This document shows positions 1 to 8,330 of a stretch of DNA of 64,000 nt, one piece after another (position 1 is the first letter of the stretch; every line of letters begins with the position of its first letter). A program made the position numbers and the translations under genes. The DNA lies in contig NZ_JACHYJ010000006.1 of NCBI RefSeq assembly GCF_014192745.1, positions 62,001-126,000 of the forward strand, in the 5' to 3' direction. The notes beneath the pieces were generated by a model. It was not told the origin of the DNA and ran no database searches. It saw only the letters and a program-made list of their open reading frames with translations. This DNA comes from Luteimonas sp. RC10. Its GTDB lineage: Bacteria > Pseudomonadota > Gammaproteobacteria > Xanthomonadales > Xanthomonadaceae.

Positions 1-1591
1 TCGAGGCCGCGGTTTCTTCCAGATTGGCCGCCTGCTGCTCGGTGCGGCGCGAGAGGTCGTCGTTGCCCGAGGCGATCTCGGTGGAGGCGGTGCCGATCGC
101 AGCCGACGCGTCCTGGATACGGGCGACGATGGCGGTGAGCTGGGCGACGGTGGCATTGGCGTCGTCACGCATGCGGGCGAACACGCCGTGGAAGTCGCCT
201 TCCATGCGCGCGGTCAGATCGCCCGAGGCGAGCGCATTGAGCACCTGCGAGACCTGCGCCAGGCTGACCGCGTTGGCGTCGAGCAGGCTGTTGAGCTGCT
301 GCGCCAGCTGCAGGATGAAGCCGTGCTTGCCGTCCAGCGAGACGCGATGGTCGAGATCGCCGGCCGCGGCTGCGGACACGATGCGGGCGACTTCGGCTTC
401 GACCCGGACTTCACCGGTGCGGTCGCGCCACTCGGCGATCAGGCCGATATCGCGGCCGTGCGCGTCGCGGATCGGCGAGATGATCTGCGCGATGCAGGCG
501 TCCTGGTAATGCATCTCGCGGTGCGCGATGCCGCGCTCCTTGAGACTGGTCAGCACGCGCTGGTCCGGCTTGCCGTCCAGCTCGAACGTCGCCAGCGAGG
601 CCCCCAGCAGCGGCTGGGCCGGATCGTAGTGCGGCAGCTCGGCGGCGATCGCCTCGGCGTTGTCGCGCATCACGGTCTCCAGCGCCGGATTGACGTAGAG
701 GATGTCGAACTTCTCGTCGGTGACGATCATGCCGGTCGAGGCACTGTCGAGCGCGGTGCGGATGCGCAGGTTCTCGCTGGCGATCTTCTGGTCGCGCTCG
801 ATCCGCTCGCGCAGGTCGTGCTGCATCCGCTGCATGGCCTTGAGCAGGTCGCCGATCTCGTCGCGGCGGCTGGCGTCGATGCGGGTGTCGAGCTTGCCGC
901 TGGCCACGTCATTGGCGACCGCGACCGCCGAACGGGTGGCACCGGTGAGGTTGCGTGCCATCAGCCAGGCGATGACCATGCCGCCGGTGATGCCGGCCAG
1001 CAGCATGACCACCATCAGGATGCTCGACCCGGTCTGCACCGAGCGCGCCTCCTCACGGGCCGCGGTGGCCTGGCGGTCGGCCTCGGCCTGCAGGGCCTGC
1101 AGCGCGTTGCCGGCGGCCATGTGCAGGTCGCGGGTGCGGCCGATGAAGGTGTCGGTGGCGTCGTCGGGCAGGTCGAGCTCGATCAGCTCGTTGACCTCGT
1201 GGTACGAGGCCTTGGCATCGGTCCAGGCGGTGACGAAGCCGTCGTAGAGCTTGCGCTCTTCCGGCGAGACGATCAGCGGCGCGTATGCCGCCATGTTTGC
1301 TTCGATCTGCTGTTCCATCGCAGCGGTGCGCTCGCGCGCATCGCGCTTGACCTGATCGCTGGCGCGCACCAGGCCCAGATACGATGCTGCGCGGTACTCG
1401 CCGAGCAGGGCGCGCGTTTCGCCGACCGTGGTCAGCGTCGGCAGGGTGTTGTCGGCCAGGTGGTCGGTCACGCTGTCGAGCGAGCGCAGGCCGATGAAGC
1501 CACCCACGCCCTGGGCGATCATCAGGATCAGGACGACGCCGAATGCCAGCATCAGTTTCGGTGCGAGCTTGAGATTCGAGAACCAGTGCAT
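1..1591 (-). CDS. Methyl-accepting chemotaxis protein with PAS domain (3' end missing)
   Basis: The gene reads from an ATG at 1591 leftward and is still open at base 1, so only the first 530 residues are visible. Order: cytoplasmic start MHWFSNLKLAPK, TM1 about 12-32, a 4-helix-bundle-like periplasmic part about 35-185, TM2 about 190-211, HAMP about 212-265, a PAS-like domain about 270-390 (TGMIVTDEKFDILYVNP), a second HAMP-like stretch, then the start of the signalling coiled coil. A cytoplasmic PAS after HAMP suggests sensing of an internal or redox cue in addition to a periplasmic one; this is inference. Its first 200 bases in the window nearly duplicate the signalling regions of the two other MCP genes here. 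It lies 69 bases after the OB-fold gene and probably shares that gene's sigma-28 promoter. The signalling tip and any CheR tether are outside the window. Confidence 0.93.
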   Translation of the reverse strand, partial: MHWFSNLKLAPKLMLAFGVVLILMIAQGVGGFIGLRSLDSVTDHLADNTLPTLTTVGETRALLGEYRAASYLGLVRASDQVKRDARERTAAMEQQIEANMAAYAPLIVSPEERKLYDGFVTAWTDAKASYHEVNELIELDLPDDATDTFIGRTRDLHMAAGNALQALQAEADRQATAAREEARSVQTGSSILMVVMLLAGITGGMVIAWLMARNLTGATRSAVAVANDVASGKLDTRIDASRRDEIGDLLKAMQRMQHDLRERIERDQKIASENLRIRTALDSASTGMIVTDEKFDILYVNPALETVMRDNAEAIAAELPHYDPAQPLLGASLATFELDGKPDQRVLTSLKERGIAHREMHYQDACIAQIISPIRDAHGRDIGLIAEWRDRTGEVRVEAEVARIVSAAAAGDLDHRVSLDGKHGFILQLAQQLNSLLDANAVSLAQVSQVLNALASGDLTARMEGDFHGVFARMRDDANATVAQLTAIVARIQDASAAIGTASTEIASGNDDLSRRTEQQAANLEETAAS

Positions 1592-1660
1592 GCGGCAATC
1601 CCCCGTAGGCGGCCGGATGGAAAAACGGCCCGGATGCGATCTGCAATCCGGGCGCGGGGC

Positions 1661-2047
1661 TTACTTGATGGTGGCGAGCTTGATGTCGCTGGGCGAGCTG
1701 ACCGCGATCTCGGCGCGGCTGGCGTCGCGCTGGATGGTGCCCACGACGCACACATCGCGGCCTTCCAGCTCCTCGGGCGAGGGACGGAACCGGTCACGCT
1801 GCTCGTTGGGGATGCGCGCCGAGAAGGTGTGGCGCGGGAACGCGCCGCCCATGTACAGGAAGGTCGGCTGGCCTTCGGTGTTCTCCGCGTAGCGGGTCTT
1901 TTCGACCTTGCCGCAGACCATGCCGCTCTTGCCGACGAAGCGCACGGCCTGTTCGGGGCGGATGGCCTCCTGGGCGAAGGCGGTCGAGGCGCCGCCGGCC
2001 AGCAGCAGCGCGGCCAGCAGGGAAGACGTCTTGCAGTGGATGGTCAT
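1661..2047 (-). CDS. Small secreted OB-fold-like protein
   Basis: 128 residues. An N-terminal signal peptide (TSSLLAALLLAGGASTAFA, cleavage expected after AFA at about residue 25) sends the remaining ~100 residues to the periplasm or outside. The mature part has the spacing of small bacterial OB-fold proteins: VGKSGMVCGKVEKTRY, then FLYMGGAFPRHTFSARI, then GRDVCVVGTI and a final SPSDIKL strand. Two cysteines (in MVCGKV and DVCVVG) could pair. The exact function is unknown; nucleic-acid, sugar or protein binding are all possible for this fold. Context is unusual: it has its own sigma-28 promoter and sits directly upstream of an MCP gene in the same direction. A role as a soluble partner of that receptor, or as a motility-linked surface factor, is inference. 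Confidence 0.75.
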   Translation of the reverse strand: MTIHCKTSSLLAALLLAGGASTAFAQEAIRPEQAVRFVGKSGMVCGKVEKTRYAENTEGQPTFLYMGGAFPRHTFSARIPNEQRDRFRPSPEELEGRDVCVVGTIQRDASRAEIAVSSPSDIKLATIK

Positions 2048-2099
2048 GGTCTGCTCCTTGATCGATGGACGGCAGGCGCGAAAGCGCCTGTGTCCGCCT

Positions 2100-2127
2100 C
2101 TATCGGCCGCGTGCGGCCGGACCTTGA
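2100..2127 (-). promoter_or_regulatory. Sigma-28 (FliA) promoter for OB-fold gene and MCP
   Basis: On the minus strand TCAAGGTC is followed by GCCGATAG. The first T lies 20 bases before the first G of the -10 element, one base more than in the other sigma-28 sites of this window. The predicted start of transcription is about 45 bases before the OB-fold ATG at 2047. Confidence 0.72.
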
Positions 2128-2162
2128 GTGAAAGCTGTGTGACGGCGGTCCCAGATCGGGGA

Positions 2163-2630
2163 TCACGCTGCCTGGGGGACCGCCAGTTCGGCGCTGTCGA
2201 GCAGGGTCTCGATGTCGAGCAGGATCAGCATGCGATCGTCGAAGGTGCCGATGCCGGAGATGCAGCGGGTGTCGATCGCCGCACCGAACTCGGGCGTCGG
2301 GCGGATCTGCTCGGCCGACAGCGGCACCACGTCCGACACGCCGTCGACGACGATGCCCACGACACGGTCCTCGACATTGAGCACGATCATCACCGTGAAA
2401 CTGTCATAGCGCGCCTGTGCCAGGCGCAGCTTCAGGCGCAGGTCGATCACCGGCACGATCGTGCCGCGCAGGTTGATCACACCCTTGATGTAGTCCGGCG
2501 CGTCGGGCAGGCGGGTGACCGCATCATAGCCTCGGATCTCCTGCACCTTGAGGATGTCGACGCCGTAGTGCTCGTCGCCCAGGGTGAAGGTGAGGTACTC
2601 GCCGGCGTTCTGGGGATCTGGACTGCTCAT
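2163..2630 (-). CDS. cheW: Chemotaxis coupling protein CheW
   Basis: 155 residues, the usual CheW length. CheW couples receptor tips to CheA in the chemosensory array. The single CheW/SH3-like domain is seen in [21 protein letters not shown], the [16 protein letters not shown] core and a closing ILLDIETLL. It stands alone between the YcgR-type PilZ gene and the OB-fold gene and has its own sigma-28 promoter, so its level should rise together with the receptors encoded beside it. Start at the ATG of [13 protein letters not shown]. Confidence 0.96.
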   Translation of the reverse strand: MSSPDPQNAGEYLTFTLGDEHYGVDILKVQEIRGYDAVTRLPDAPDYIKGVINLRGTIVPVIDLRLKLRLAQARYDSFTVMIVLNVEDRVVGIVVDGVSDVVPLSAEQIRPTPEFGAAIDTRCISGIGTFDDRMLILLDIETLLDSAELAVPQAA

Positions 2631-2684
2631 CGGTGCGCTCCTGCAGGCATGCCGCGCTCGCGCGCGTGTCGGGTGTCCCGTGCG

Positions 2685-2711
2685 ACATCGGCCGCACGGC
2701 GGGCAACTTTA
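2685..2711 (-). promoter_or_regulatory. Sigma-28 promoter for cheW
   Basis: Minus strand: TAAAGTTG, 11 bases, GCCGATGT. This is one of the best matches in the window to the classical FliA consensus TAAAGTTT-N11-GCCGATAA. It lies wholly between the pilZ stop (2722) and the cheW start (2630). Confidence 0.85.
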
Positions 2712-2721
2712 GGCGCCGGCG

Positions 2722-3504
2722 CTACACGGCGCGGCGGAGCCGGGCGTTGCGCTGGCGCTCGATCTGGAAGATGGACTGCAGGATCCGCCGCTGCGCGGCC
2801 GGCGCCAGCGCGACGAAGCGGCAGCCCGCACGCCAGCGCACCCGCGGGCCGGTCTGCTCGCAGAAGCGGTGCGCGACAGTGACGGCCACCGGAATCGGGG
2901 CGGTGTCCGGCAACCGCAACAGGCAGCGATCGAGCGTGCGCCCGGGCGTAAAGCGCGGATCCTCGCCGTCATCCATCGCCACCGCGAGCCCGCCGCCGCT
3001 CAGGTCCAGCACCCGCAGGCCGTCGTCCGATGACGCCGCCGGGGTGTCGCCATGCCCCGGGTGCAGCGTCACGCCGGCATCGAGCGGTGGCACCACACGA
3101 TAAAGATCGCGTCGCTGCAGGCGCAGCAGCGCCTCGGGCCAGGATGCGATGAACGCCTGGCGCCCCTCGTGCAGCACCGGCAGTGGCGTCGAGAGCCGGA
3201 AACGGATCTGCACCGCGTCGAGCCGGGTATCGCAGACGATCTGGGTGCAGGTCGCGATCCTGCGATTGAGGGCGTCCTGCCGGCTGGCGTCGAGCACCAG
3301 CGTGCCGTCGTCGCCGACCGCGAGCAGTGCGGTCGGGCAGGACAGGTCGCCGGGCATCAGGCTGCCGCTGATCAATGCCTGGGTCTCGACCAGGCTGCGC
3401 AGCACCCGGCCCATGTCGGCGCTGTCGCGCAGCATGTAGCGCGACAGCGCTTCGTCGTCCAGCGGATGGAGCGGGTCTGCAGGCGCCATCGTCCTTGCCG
3501 TCAT
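2722..3504 (-). CDS. ycgR: YcgR-type PilZ protein, c-di-GMP-responsive flagellar brake
   Basis: 260 residues from the ATG at 3504 (MTARTMAPADPLHPL); an ATG five codons further in is also possible. The N-terminal YcgR domain (about 15-120) precedes a PilZ domain (about 125-245). Both c-di-GMP contact motifs are intact: RRDLYR (RxxxR) and DLSGGG (D/NxSxxG). In this family c-di-GMP-loaded YcgR binds the rotor or stator and slows the flagellum. It follows the MCP gene at 3527-5704 by 22 bases and is probably co-transcribed with it from the sigma-28 site at 5733-5759. That would tie brake production to late flagellar expression. Confidence 0.9.
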   Translation of the reverse strand: MTARTMAPADPLHPLDDEALSRYMLRDSADMGRVLRSLVETQALISGSLMPGDLSCPTALLAVGDDGTLVLDASRQDALNRRIATCTQIVCDTRLDAVQIRFRLSTPLPVLHEGRQAFIASWPEALLRLQRRDLYRVVPPLDAGVTLHPGHGDTPAASSDDGLRVLDLSGGGLAVAMDDGEDPRFTPGRTLDRCLLRLPDTAPIPVAVTVAHRFCEQTGPRVRWRAGCRFVALAPAAQRRILQSIFQIERQRNARLRRAV

Positions 3505-3526
3505 GCGTGGGGGTGGTCCTGGACGA

Positions 3527-5704
3527 TCAGGACAGCGCGTGACCGGTGGCCGGCGGGCGGGCCGCGTCCACCACTGCCTGCAGCAACGCGGTGGCGGTGT
3601 CGACACGGAACACCGCGATCGCATCGGCCAGGCCGGCGGCCTGCTCCTCCATCGCCCGCGCAGCGGCCGAGGCTTCTTCGACGAGGGCTGCGTTCTGCTG
3701 GGTGGTCTCGTCCATCTGCACGATGGTCTGGTTGACCTGCTCGATGCCAGCGGCCTGTTCCTGCGAGGCGGCGGAGATCTCGCCCATGATGTCGGTCACG
3801 CGCTGCACCGAGGCGACCATCTCGGCCATCGTGGTGCCGGCCTGGCCGGCGAGCGCCGCGCCGCTGGCGACCTTGCCGGTGGAGTCGTCGATCAGCCCCT
3901 TGATCTCCTTGGCGGCGTTGGCGCTGCGCTGGGCAAGCGTGCGGACCTCGGAGGCGACGACCGCGAAGCCGCGGCCCTGTTCGCCGGCCCGTGCAGCCTC
4001 GACCGCGGCGTTGAGCGCCAGGATATTGGTCTGGAACGCGATGCCGTCGATGACCGAGATGATGTCGGCGATCTTGCGTGACGAGGCTTCGATGTCGGCC
4101 ATCGTGGACACGACCTGGCCGACGACCTCGCCGCCCTGAGAGGCGACGGTGGCCGCGCCCTGGGCGAGCTGGTTGGCCTGGCGGGCGTGGTCGGCGTTCT
4201 GGCGCACGGTGGAGGTCAGTTCTTCCATCGAGGCCGCGGTTTCTTCCAGATTGGCGGCCTGCTGCTCGGTGCGGCGCGAGAGGTCGTCGTTGCCCGAGGC
4301 GATCTCGGTGGACGCGGTGCCGATCGCGGCCGACGCGTCCTGGATGCGGGCGACGATGCTGGTGAGCTGGGCGACGGTGGCATTGGCGTCGTCGCGCATG
4401 CGGGCGAACACGCCGTGGAAGTCGCCATCCATACGCGCGGTGAGGTCGCCGGCCGCGATCGATTGCAGCAGCCGCGAGAGCTCGCTGAGGCTGCGATCGC
4501 TGGCCGCCATCATCGCGTTGAGGCTCTGGATCATGCGGCCGAAGTCGTCGCGGAACCGGCGCTCGTCGCCGCGGACCGAGAAGTCGCCGGCGGCGGCCGC
4601 TGCGGCCAGCCGGTTGATCTCGCCGTTGATCGCCATGAGGCTGGCCTTGGCGGCGTCCATGGCTTCGTGCAGGACTGCGCGGCTGGCGGGCAGGCGGCGC
4701 GCGTCGCGCGACAGGTCGCCGTTGGCGTACTCGTTGAGGATCTCGATCGCTTCGACGAACGCGTCCAGGTGCTCGAACATCATGGTGTTGATGCCCGACG
4801 CCAGTTCGCCGTAGACGCCCGGGAAGTCGACCGGCATCCGGTGACGCATATCGTCGCCCGCATGCTGGCGGATCATCTCGCGTGTCTGTTCGGAGAACCG
4901 CTCGAGCATGTGCACCATCTCGTCGGTCGAGCGCAGCATCTGGCCGATCTCGTCGCGGCCCTGGTAGCCGGTGCGGATGCTCAGGTCGCCGCGGGCCACG
5001 CCGCGGATCGCGTTCACCGCCCGTCCCAGCGGCTCGAGCACCGAGCGGCCGATCAGCCAGCCGATGGCGGCGTTGAGCAGCACCAGCAGGCCGCCGACGA
5101 CGGTCATAATCGCGGTGAATGTCAGGGCCTGGGACTGGGTGTCGTCGAGGTAGACGCCGGTGGTCACGACCCAGCCCCACGGCGCATACAGCGCAGAGTA
5201 GGAGGTCTTGTGCACCGGTTCGTCCTCGCCCGGCTTGGCCCAGACGTAATCGACGTTGCCGCCGCCGGCGCGCGCGACTTCGACGAAGCGTTTGTAGATC
5301 GCCGTGCCGTCGGTATCGGTGATCCCGGACACGTCCTTGCCGATCAGGTCCGCGCGCATCGGGTGCATCAGCACGGTGGGGCGTTCGTTGGTGACGAAGA
5401 AGTAGTCGACGTCGTTGTCCGAGCGCATCGCCGCCAGCGTGCGCAGGGCGCGGTCCTTGGCCTGCTCAAGCGTCAGCTCGCCTTGCTCGGCGCGGCTGGC
5501 GTATTCCTCGACGACACCCAGCGCCAGTTTGACCTGCGATGCGACGCCGTCCTTGCGGGACTGGTTGAGGTCCACGAACTGGACCCGGGCCGCGACGACG
5601 GCCAGCAGGATGATGCCGGTCGCGACGAGCGCGGTCTGGAGCAGGAACTTGCGCTGCATCGAAAGATCGGACAGCGCACGGAGCACGGCGGCGACGGGAT
5701 TCAT
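3527..5704 (-). CDS. Methyl-accepting chemotaxis protein, single-Cache type
   Basis: 725 residues. TM1 is about 20-42. A periplasmic single-Cache domain follows ([17 protein letters not shown], then [15 protein letters not shown]), a fold that binds small organic acids or amino acids. TM2 is about 195-218, followed by HAMP and a long signalling coiled coil with the conserved hairpin tip near [20 protein letters not shown]. The C-terminus (PPATGHALS) lacks a CheR-binding pentapeptide. About 870 bases (3609-4480) match 6008-6879 in the next MCP gene without indels, pointing to duplication or gene conversion. A sigma-28 promoter lies 29 bases upstream. The ligand is not known. Confidence 0.95.
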   Translation of the reverse strand: MNPVAAVLRALSDLSMQRKFLLQTALVATGIILLAVVAARVQFVDLNQSRKDGVASQVKLALGVVEEYASRAEQGELTLEQAKDRALRTLAAMRSDNDVDYFFVTNERPTVLMHPMRADLIGKDVSGITDTDGTAIYKRFVEVARAGGGNVDYVWAKPGEDEPVHKTSYSALYAPWGWVVTTGVYLDDTQSQALTFTAIMTVVGGLLVLLNAAIGWLIGRSVLEPLGRAVNAIRGVARGDLSIRTGYQGRDEIGQMLRSTDEMVHMLERFSEQTREMIRQHAGDDMRHRMPVDFPGVYGELASGINTMMFEHLDAFVEAIEILNEYANGDLSRDARRLPASRAVLHEAMDAAKASLMAINGEINRLAAAAAAGDFSVRGDERRFRDDFGRMIQSLNAMMAASDRSLSELSRLLQSIAAGDLTARMDGDFHGVFARMRDDANATVAQLTSIVARIQDASAAIGTASTEIASGNDDLSRRTEQQAANLEETAASMEELTSTVRQNADHARQANQLAQGAATVASQGGEVVGQVVSTMADIEASSRKIADIISVIDGIAFQTNILALNAAVEAARAGEQGRGFAVVASEVRTLAQRSANAAKEIKGLIDDSTGKVASGAALAGQAGTTMAEMVASVQRVTDIMGEISAASQEQAAGIEQVNQTIVQMDETTQQNAALVEEASAAARAMEEQAAGLADAIAVFRVDTATALLQAVVDAARPPATGHALS

Positions 5705-5707
5705 GAG

Positions 5708-5731
5708 GGTGGCAGGAGTGGGCCTGCCACC
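5708..5731. other. Perfect hairpin before MCP start codon
   Basis: The arms GGTGGCAGG and CCTGCCACC are complementary over 9 base pairs with a 6-base loop. The hairpin sits between the sigma-28 -10 element and the ATG at 5704, in the place where a ribosome binding site is expected; none is obvious. The transcription start may fall inside it, so only part might form in RNA. Its role is unknown. Confidence 0.45.
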
Positions 5732-5732
5732 G

Positions 5733-5759
5733 GTATCGGCCGGGCTGCGTCGAGATTGA
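5733..5759 (-). promoter_or_regulatory. Sigma-28 promoter for Cache-MCP and ycgR
   Basis: Minus strand: TCAATCTC, 11 bases, GCCGATAC. It has the same register as the other sigma-28 sites and lies 29 bases upstream of the MCP start at 5704. Confidence 0.78.
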
Positions 5760-5835
5760 GGCGTGTGTGCCGACAGGTGCGTGGCCGGCCGCCCCGACCC
5801 CGGTGCAATGGGGTGGGGACGGACGGGCCTTGCGA

Positions 5836-8088
5836 TCAGAACTCTGCCCAGTCGGTCTCCAGCACCGCCACTGGCGCCTTGCGTGCGGGGGCGAGGTGCT
5901 TGGTGGGCGCGGCAGGCGGCGCTGGGCGAGGACCGGCTGGCGCGCTCGGCGCCGCCGCGGCAGCGGGTCGGCGGGTGGCTGCGCCGACGTGCGCGGCCTC
6001 GATATGGAACACCGCGATCGCATCGGCGAGCCCGGCAGCCTGTTCCTCCATTGCGCGCGCAGCGGCCGAGGCTTCTTCGACCAGGGCCGCGTTCTGCTGG
6101 GTGGTCTCGTCCATCTGCACGATGGTCTGGTTGACCTGCTCGATGCCGGCGGCCTGTTCCTGCGAGGCGGCGGAGATCTCGGCCATGATGTCGGTCACGC
6201 GCTGCACCGAGGCGACCATCTCGGCCATGGTCTTGCCGGCCTGTCCTGCGAGCGCGGCACCGCTGGCAACCTTGCTGGTGGAGTCCTCGATCAGGCCCTT
6301 GATCTCCTTGGCGGCGTTGGCGCTGCGCTGGGCAAGCGTGCGGACCTCGGAGGCGACGACCGCGAAGCCACGGCCCTGTTCGCCGGCCCGTGCGGCTTCG
6401 ACCGCGGCATTGAGCGCCAGGATGTTGGTCTGGAACGCGATGCCGTCGATGACCGAGATGATGTCGGCGATCTTGCGCGAGGAGGCCTCGATGTCGGCCA
6501 TCGTGGAGACGACCTGACCGACGACCTCGCCGCCCTGGGAGGCGACGGTGGCCGCGCCCTGGGCGAGCTGGTTGGCCTGACGGGCGTGGTCGGCGTTCTG
6601 GCGCACGGTGGAGGTCAGTTCCTCCATCGAGGCCGCGGTTTCTTCCAGATTGGCGGCCTGCTGCTCGGTGCGGCGCGAGAGGTCGTCGTTGCCCGAGGCG
6701 ATCTCGGTGGAGGCGGTGCCGATCGCAGCCGACGCGCCCTGGATGCGGGCGACGATGGCGGTGAGCTGGGCGACGGTGGCATTGGCGTCGTCGCGCATGC
6801 GGGCGAACACGCCGTGGAAGTCGCCGTCCATACGCGCGGTCAGGTCGCCGGCGGCGATCGATTGCAGCAGCCGCGAGAGCTGGTCGAGGTTGCCATCGGC
6901 GGCATCCATCAGCCGGTTGAGGTCCTCGATCATGCCGCGGAAGTCGTGCTGGAACCGCGCCGCATCGCCGCGGACGCTGAAGTCGCCACGTGCGGCCGCG
7001 CCGGCCAGCGCCTTGACCTCGGCATTGATCGCACCGAGGTTGGCCTTCACGGTGGCCATGGTCTCGGTCAGCACCGCCTTCTCGCCCGGATACTGCTCCA
7101 GGTCCGGGGTCAGGTCGCCGATCGCGTACTGGCGCATGACCTCGATCAGGTGCATCTTCACGTCGACGTGCGAGCCGACCAGCGCATTGGTCTCGCGCAC
7201 CATCAGGCCGTAGTCGCCGGGGAATGCACCCTCGTCCATGCGATAGCTGATCGCGCCGTCCTCATGCGCACGTGCCATGCCGCGCTGGGCGTCGATGACG
7301 GCGCGCAGCTGACCCTGCATGCGCTGCATGGCGCCGAGCAATTGCCCGACCTCATCGTTGCGGTCGACGACGATCTGGGTATCCAGGCGGCCGTCCGACA
7401 CATCGTTGGCGACCTTGACCGCACTGCCGACCGATCGCGACAGGGTCCGCGAGATCGCGATCGCCATTGCCGCGGCCAGCAGCACGATGATCACGATGCC
7501 AGCGATCATCGCCAGCAGGCTGCTGCGGTAGACCGCGTTGGCCTGGGCGATGTCACTGCTCAAGCGCTGGTCGTTGAACTGCGCCAGGGCGGCCATCGAC
7601 TCGAACAGGTCGCGGCGCAGCGGACGCGACTTCGCGTCCGATACCGTCTGCGCGGTCTCGCCGTCGCCGACGGCCAGCGCCTGCTCGATCTCACGCCGCG
7701 CAGCGAAGTACGCCGCCAGGCGCGCCGTCATCGCGTCGTACAGGCCGCGCTCGTCGTCGACCAGCGGCAGGCCCTCGTACAGGGCGCGCTGCTCGGCGAT
7801 GATCTTCTCGATCTCGGCCAGGCGCTGATCGTAATCGCGCACCGCATCGGGCTCGTCCAGGCGGCTGAGCTGCGCCAGCTCGTACATTCGGTACTCGCCC
7901 AGCTGCGAACGGATCTCGCCCAGGTATTGCACCGCCGGCATGTCATCGAGGCTGACCTTCTGCAGTTCGGCATTGATGCCGCCCAGCCGGTTCAGGGCGA
8001 ACGCGCCCAGCCCTGCGGCCAACAGCACGATCAGAGTGAAGGCGACCGCCAGCTTTCGGGCGATCGACAGGTTGTTCAACCAGCTCAT
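5836..8088 (-). CDS. Methyl-accepting chemotaxis protein, 4-helix-bundle type with CheR tether
   Basis: 750 residues, starting [16 protein letters not shown]1 is about 11-30, a 4HB_MCP ligand domain about 35-185 ([20 protein letters not shown]), TM2 about 190-212, then HAMP and the signalling domain, which is nearly identical to that of the Cache-MCP. A variable Ala/Pro-rich linker leads to the last residues ETDWAEF. The xWxxF ending fits the pentapeptide that tethers CheR and CheB to high-abundance receptors; neither other MCP end visible here has it. The gene is driven by a sigma-28 promoter at 8163-8189 with a hairpin in the leader. In Xanthomonas such receptors are often called Tsr-like; the ligand cannot be read from sequence. 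Confidence 0.95.
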   Translation of the reverse strand: MSWLNNLSIARKLAVAFTLIVLLAAGLGAFALNRLGGINAELQKVSLDDMPAVQYLGEIRSQLGEYRMYELAQLSRLDEPDAVRDYDQRLAEIEKIIAEQRALYEGLPLVDDERGLYDAMTARLAAYFAARREIEQALAVGDGETAQTVSDAKSRPLRRDLFESMAALAQFNDQRLSSDIAQANAVYRSSLLAMIAGIVIIVLLAAAMAIAISRTLSRSVGSAVKVANDVSDGRLDTQIVVDRNDEVGQLLGAMQRMQGQLRAVIDAQRGMARAHEDGAISYRMDEGAFPGDYGLMVRETNALVGSHVDVKMHLIEVMRQYAIGDLTPDLEQYPGEKAVLTETMATVKANLGAINAEVKALAGAAARGDFSVRGDAARFQHDFRGMIEDLNRLMDAADGNLDQLSRLLQSIAAGDLTARMDGDFHGVFARMRDDANATVAQLTAIVARIQGASAAIGTASTEIASGNDDLSRRTEQQAANLEETAASMEELTSTVRQNADHARQANQLAQGAATVASQGGEVVGQVVSTMADIEASSRKIADIISVIDGIAFQTNILALNAAVEAARAGEQGRGFAVVASEVRTLAQRSANAAKEIKGLIEDSTSKVASGAALAGQAGKTMAEMVASVQRVTDIMAEISAASQEQAAGIEQVNQTIVQMDETTQQNAALVEEASAAARAMEEQAAGLADAIAVFHIEAAHVGAATRRPAAAAAPSAPAGPRPAPPAAPTKHLAPARKAPVAVLETDWAEF

Positions 8089-8112
8089 GGGAGGTCTCCG
8101 GATACGACAAAG

Positions 8113-8153
8113 GACGCGGGCAGGTGTTGGTCAACACCTGGAGCGCGTCCTTC
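8113..8153. other. Two-part hairpin in the 5' leader of the MCP gene
   Basis: An inner stem CAGGTGTT/AACACCTG with loop GGTC is flanked by a second stem GGACGCG/CGCGTCC, separated by 2- and 3-base bulges. In the transcript from 8163-8189 it lies about 25 bases before the ATG at 8088. It could end read-through from cheA (no good U tract follows) or act as a stabilising or regulatory leader structure. Confidence 0.6.
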
Positions 8154-8162
8154 GCCTGACGA

Positions 8163-8189
8163 CTAGCGGCCGGAAAAGGAACCACTTGA
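8163..8189 (-). promoter_or_regulatory. Sigma-28 promoter for 4HB-MCP
   Basis: Minus strand: TCAAGTGG, 11 bases, GCCGCTAG. Register as in the other sigma-28 sites. The -35 half is part of an inverted repeat CACTTGAA (8183-8190) / TTCAAGTG (8209-8216) that could also bind a regulator. Confidence 0.7.
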
Positions 8190-8330
8190 ACGTTGAAACC
8201 GAATTTTTTTCAAGTGCTGCCGCTGTGATTCACGTCGCGGAAATGAATGTGCACATGAAGTGAAATCCGGTGACCGCAGATGACGTGGTGTGGCGGCTGC
8301 GAACGCGGACGCGACCAGACATCGTCGGCG

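Noticed and set aside
188..2131. 647-codon open frame on the plus strand, and similar long plus-strand frames at 4187-6517, 5767-8166 and 8478-10418
   Set aside because: They run opposite to well-recognised MCP and CheA genes, have His/Arg/Asp-rich translations without any domain, and arise from the high-GC third-base bias.
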